Shown in pieces: positions 63,204-64,000 of a stretch of 64,000 nt of DNA. Source of the DNA: Actinoplanes derwentensis (GTDB lineage: Bacteria > Actinomycetota > Actinomycetes > Mycobacteriales > Micromonosporaceae). Made by a program: the position numbers and the translations under genes. The notes under the pieces were generated by a model. It saw only the letters and a list, made by a program, of their open reading frames with translations, was not told the origin of the DNA and did no database searches. How positions within the stretch are numbered: position 1 is the first letter of the stretch; each line of letters begins with the position of its first letter. The stretch spans positions 930,001 to 994,000 of the forward strand of contig NZ_LT629758.1 of NCBI RefSeq assembly GCF_900104725.1, read 5' to 3'.

Positions 63204-63659
63204 ATGTCCGGCACTTCCGGTCATTTTGACCCCTCAAGAGTCGGTGGAAGGCAAACCCCTGACTCTGACTTCATAGATCTGGAGGCTTTAACGCACGCCG
63301 AGCAGGTTTTGGTTTGGATAACAACGGCAGCGTTGAGTGGAAGCATCGGCAATGCCGCGTACGACTGGTTGAAAAGTGTCGGGCAGAAGAGTTCCCTATT
63401 TCGCCGGAAGCCCAAGACGGAGCCGACCGAGCAAGTTGCAATGGAGATTGCAGAGGCGACTGTCAGGGAGCGGATAAAGTGGCCAGAAATTGGTGCTCCA
63501 GAAGTCATTGAAAGGCGACTCGAGTGGGTTCAGGAAGGCGGCTTCTCCGTTCACCTCTATATGAATTCAGGAGCTTCGTACGTCGTCGTGATCGAACCGG
63601 GTGCGGAAACTCGTGAAGGGGCAGTAAGGGTATCGATAGAGGCGCGCAATGGAGACTGA
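63204..63659 (+). CDS. Hypothetical protein in an AT-richer segment
   Basis: This 151-residue protein begins MSGTSGHFDPSRVGGRQ. A weakly hydrophobic segment (EQVLVWITTAALSGSIGNAAYDWL) precedes a charged linker and a C-terminal beta-rich part (FSVHLYMNSGASYVVVIEPGAET). AAGGAAG lies about 9 nt upstream. Codons are visibly less GC-rich at third positions than in the rest of the window, suggesting transfer. It overlaps the next gene by 11 bp. No family recognised. Confidence 0.7.
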   Translation: MSGTSGHFDPSRVGGRQTPDSDFIDLEALTHAEQVLVWITTAALSGSIGNAAYDWLKSVGQKSSLFRRKPKTEPTEQVAMEIAEATVRERIKWPEIGAPEVIERRLEWVQEGGFSVHLYMNSGASYVVVIEPGAETREGAVRVSIEARNGD

Positions 63660-64000
63660 GGAGATCAGGCGCCAGAACCGCTCGTCACTGCTGTTGATTA
63701 CCGGTGTCCCGATCGCACTGTTAATATTGATAACAGGGTCAGTGATTTTTACTGTCGTTGCCTTGAAAAGCGGATTAACCGTAGGCCTGACCTATCTAAT
63801 CACCTTTGTGGTGCCTCTGTTGTTGGCGACTTTTATTTCCCTGATTCGTGCTGCGGGTGAGTTGCCTGGGGCGACAGGTGAAGAAATTGACATAACAAGC
63901 CAAGCTCCCGAGATAGTGGAGTTGGTTAGGAGTGTCGCTTACTCGACCGGTCATCCGTATCCCGATCGTATCCTGTTGACCGATAGGGCAAATGCATCCG
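63649..64000 (+). CDS. Membrane protein, 3' end outside window
   Basis: The frame opens METEEIRRQNRSSLLLITG and stays open to the window end (117 codons). Two membrane segments are visible: LLITGVPIALLILITGSVIFTVVAL and VGLTYLITFVVPLLLATFISLI. A soluble part follows (EIVELVRSVAYSTGHPYPDR, then ILLTDRANA), vaguely like the region before the catalytic site of M48-type membrane peptidases; this is only a hint. AT-richer codon use matches its partner upstream. Confidence 0.7.
   Translation, partial: METEEIRRQNRSSLLLITGVPIALLILITGSVIFTVVALKSGLTVGLTYLITFVVPLLLATFISLIRAAGELPGATGEEIDITSQAPEIVELVRSVAYSTGHPYPDRILLTDRANAS

Overview
The window is high-GC actinomycete chromosomal DNA. Evidence is the GC-rich third codon positions, GTG starts, and families typical of filamentous Actinobacteria: the SCO2521-SCO2525 set, kinases with extracellular tails, a SpoIIE-type phosphatase, CBM2-tailed xylanases and Zur-controlled zinc-free ribosomal proteins. 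A member of the Micromonosporaceae (Actinoplanes-like) is my best guess, but that is inference. No insertion sequence, CRISPR array, rRNA or convincing tRNA was seen.

Layout. 1-1.7 kb: end of a DUF2855 gene and a secreted protein. 1.7-9.3 kb: a xylan-utilisation locus, all on the minus strand, with a GH11 xylanase, a GH43 enzyme and a GH10 xylanase followed by a sugar ABC importer (binding lipoprotein and two permeases). Related CGAAACTT-type motifs lie in the control regions of both the enzymes and the importer. 9.3-14.3 kb: an SDR/HxlR divergent pair, a membrane SGNH hydrolase, and a PanE-like reductase with its TetR regulator and two operators. 14.3-16.1 kb: a gene-poor, repeat-containing stretch with one plausible small protein. 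16.1-24 kb: thioredoxin, an SsuD-like monooxygenase with flavin reductase and a LysR regulator, a SpoIIE phosphatase, and a secreted GH5-like enzyme. 23.7-26.2 kb: an MDR reductase/MarR pair with twin perfect palindromes, then decayed fragments of a class III lanthipeptide synthetase and an SDR. 26.2-36.6 kb: a receptor-like kinase, a zinc-starvation ribosomal protein cluster with a near-consensus Zur box, a methyltransferase, a lipoprotein, a PP2C phosphatase, membrane proteins, and a GlxA/AraC regulator overlapping a second GH43 gene. 36.7-43.2 kb: a second receptor-like kinase, a DUF6745 pair, a DUF3800 protein and a repeat-bearing membrane protein.

Two largely uncharacterised conserved systems sit back to back from 43 to 55 kb. 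The first is a complete five-gene STM4015-STM4014-STM4013-STM4012-STM4011 operon on the minus strand: LRR-like protein, ATP-grasp-like protein, sulfatase-fold hydrolase and two radical SAM enzymes. The second begins across a 277-bp divergent region. It is the SCO2525-SCO2524-SCO2523-SCO2522 operon (methyltransferase, large helical protein, ParA-like variant P-loop protein, unknown), facing a convergent SCO2521 gene coupled to a membrane coiled-coil protein. These are the best candidates for undescribed biology here.

55-62 kb: a D-amino-acid-oxidase-like flavoprotein and a dimethylarginine dimethylaminohydrolase, followed by a complete oligopeptide-type ABC importer with a strong promoter. This suggests uptake and catabolism of modified amino acids or peptides. 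62-64 kb: a tandem duplication of the importer's 3' end, about 1.1 kb of non-coding or decayed DNA, then an AT-richer segment with two overlapping genes (the last running off the window) that looks foreign.
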